In this document: in pieces, positions 6,023-6,481 of the stretch
Layout: every line of letters begins with the position of its first letter
How positions within the stretch are numbered: position 1 is the first letter of the stretch
DNA from: an uncultured Desulfovibrio sp.
Lineage (GTDB): Bacteria; Desulfobacterota; Desulfovibrionia; Desulfovibrionales; Desulfovibrionaceae
Length of the DNA stretch: 6,481 nucleotides
Direction of reading: 5' to 3'
Assembly: GCA_937926875.1 (NCBI GenBank)
Contig: CALBAX010000035.1
Span: 1 to 6,481 of the forward strand
The notes under the pieces: generated by a model
The model's input: only the letters and a program-made list of their open reading frames with translations
Database searches by the model: none
Told to the model about the DNA's origin: nothing
Translations under genes and position numbers: made by a program

Positions 6023-6069
6023 TCAAACTTTTGCTCTGCTCTAATGATAGAAAAGTTTGATATTTTTTT
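6023..6069 (+). terminator. AT-rich terminator downstream of the AraC-type gene
   Basis: TCAAACTTTT (6023..6032) and AAAAGTTTGA (6051..6060) form an exact 10-bp stem with an 18-nt loop, followed by TATTTTTTT. AAGTTT at 6015..6020 can also pair with AAACTT at 6025..6030, giving a competing small hairpin. The stem has only two G-C pairs and the loop is long, so efficiency is uncertain. The site is about 60 nt past the regulator's stop. Confidence 0.45.
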
Positions 6070-6104
6070 AATGAAAAATGAGTAAATTATAAAATATTTC
6101 TTAG

Positions 6105-6130
6105 AAAAAAATCAAAACTTTATATTTTGA
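6105..6130 (-). terminator. AT-rich terminator downstream of the TatD-type gene
   Basis: On the minus strand TCAAAA (6130..6125), a 7-nt loop and TTTTGA (6117..6112) are followed at once by seven T's (6111..6105). It lies 27 nt after the stop of the TatD-type gene, which suits that gene being the last of its operon. The stem is short and poor in G-C. Together with the plus-strand hairpin it separates two convergent units. The 192-nt gap 5965..6156 holds nothing else that I recognise. Confidence 0.4.
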
Positions 6131-6156
6131 GGTTTATCAGTATATATTTAGAATTT

Positions 6157-6481
6157 TTATTCTAATATAGCTAAAAAATTTCTGTGTATATTTGATTTAA
6201 TAATATCGTAATTTTCTTTTTTAATTTGAGAAATAGAATTAATTATACTAGGTATATCTGTTGGTTCAACTGGCTTACCATTAATTTTTACAAATGGACC
6301 GTCGGTCTCTGTCAAAATGTGAGTCAAGGGCAATTTTGATATAATGTTACGTCCGTTATTTGATTTTACCATTTCAGAATTGATTGAAAAATAACATCCA
6401 AGTGAAAGCGCACGTTGCATATCATATTTATTACCTGAAAACCAATGTAATACAATAGTACCATTACCTGTTTGGTAATAT
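6157..6481 (-). CDS. qatD: C-terminal part of a TatD-family nuclease, probably QatD of a Qat anti-phage system
   Basis: The frame is open from the right edge to the TAA at 6159..6157, giving 107 residues; the ATG at 6420 is internal, since the preceding 20 codons continue the family pattern. Visible motifs: VLHWFSGN (residues 10-17) with a metal-binding His, GCYFSINSEM (28-37), and the signature LTETDGPF (56-63) with the Asp that completes the TatD metal site. The HWFSG and GCYFSIN wording is what I recall from QatD rather than from housekeeping TatD, which has a different sequence there. Full-length relatives have about 240-260 residues, so the N-terminal half with its HxH ligands lies outside. 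QatD acts with the ATPase QatA, QatB and the QueC-like QatC against phages, and is usually the last gene, matching the terminator after it. Its DNA is far more AT-rich than the rest of the window, a sign of transfer. An ordinary TatD DNase is the alternative. Confidence 0.72.
   Translation of the reverse strand, partial: YYQTGNGTIVLHWFSGNKYDMQRALSLGCYFSINSEMVKSNNGRNIISKLPLTHILTETDGPFVKINGKPVEPTDIPSIINSISQIKKENYDIIKSNIHRNFLAILE

Noticed and set aside
5965..6156. CRISPR array, tRNA or integrase attachment site at the island junction
   Set aside because: No regularly spaced repeats, no cloverleaf and no matching direct repeat are visible within the window; the inverted repeats there read as terminators.

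Overview
The window has two parts of very different origin. Positions 1 to about 5990 are fairly GC-rich and carry a tight gene cluster of bacterial type. From about 6000 to the right edge the DNA is strongly AT-rich and carries the 3' part of one gene. Gene content, twin-arginine and Sec signals and a lipoprotein suggest a Gram-negative anaerobe or facultative anaerobe. My best guess is a Desulfovibrionaceae-like gut bacterium, but this is inferred from gene content and base composition, not from a marker gene.

Left part: a divergent regulator and operon. An AraC-family activator of the YqhC type (5056..5964, +) faces a minus-strand operon. In transcription order the operon encodes: a secreted cupin (4345..4839); a secreted double-domain carboxymuconolactone decarboxylase (CMD) protein (3558..4286); a second, non-secreted cupin (3137..3547); a secreted alpha/beta hydrolase (2080..3117); a Tat-exported flavodoxin (1321..1929); a DUF4405 membrane cytochrome b-like protein fused to a cyclophilin-like domain (142..1299); and the start of a lipoprotein (79 to the left edge). 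Gaps are 10 to 62 nt except one of 150 nt before the flavodoxin. Nearly every start has a Shine-Dalgarno sequence, so this is very probably one transcript under the regulator's control. Almost all products are addressed to the membrane or periplasm. A plausible reading is an envelope module for redox or electrophile detoxification: cupins and CMD protein act on a small organic molecule, and flavodoxin plus membrane cytochrome move electrons. The substrate is unknown.

Oddities in the operon: the hydrolase has Arg where the family usually has its catalytic His; the 150-nt gap after it holds a decayed second copy of the hydrolase gene's 3' end; the cytochrome/cyclophilin fusion contains internal ribosome binding sites and a buried signal peptide; and a perfect 11-bp palindrome sits between the first two genes.

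Right part: after the regulator, two AT-rich hairpins with T-runs face each other as convergent terminators (about 6023..6069 and 6105..6130). The last feature is the C-terminal 107 codons of a TatD-type metal-dependent nuclease on the minus strand, open to the right edge. It looks like QatD, the last gene of the QatABCD anti-phage defence system. The rest of the system (qatA, qatB, qatC) would lie just beyond the window.
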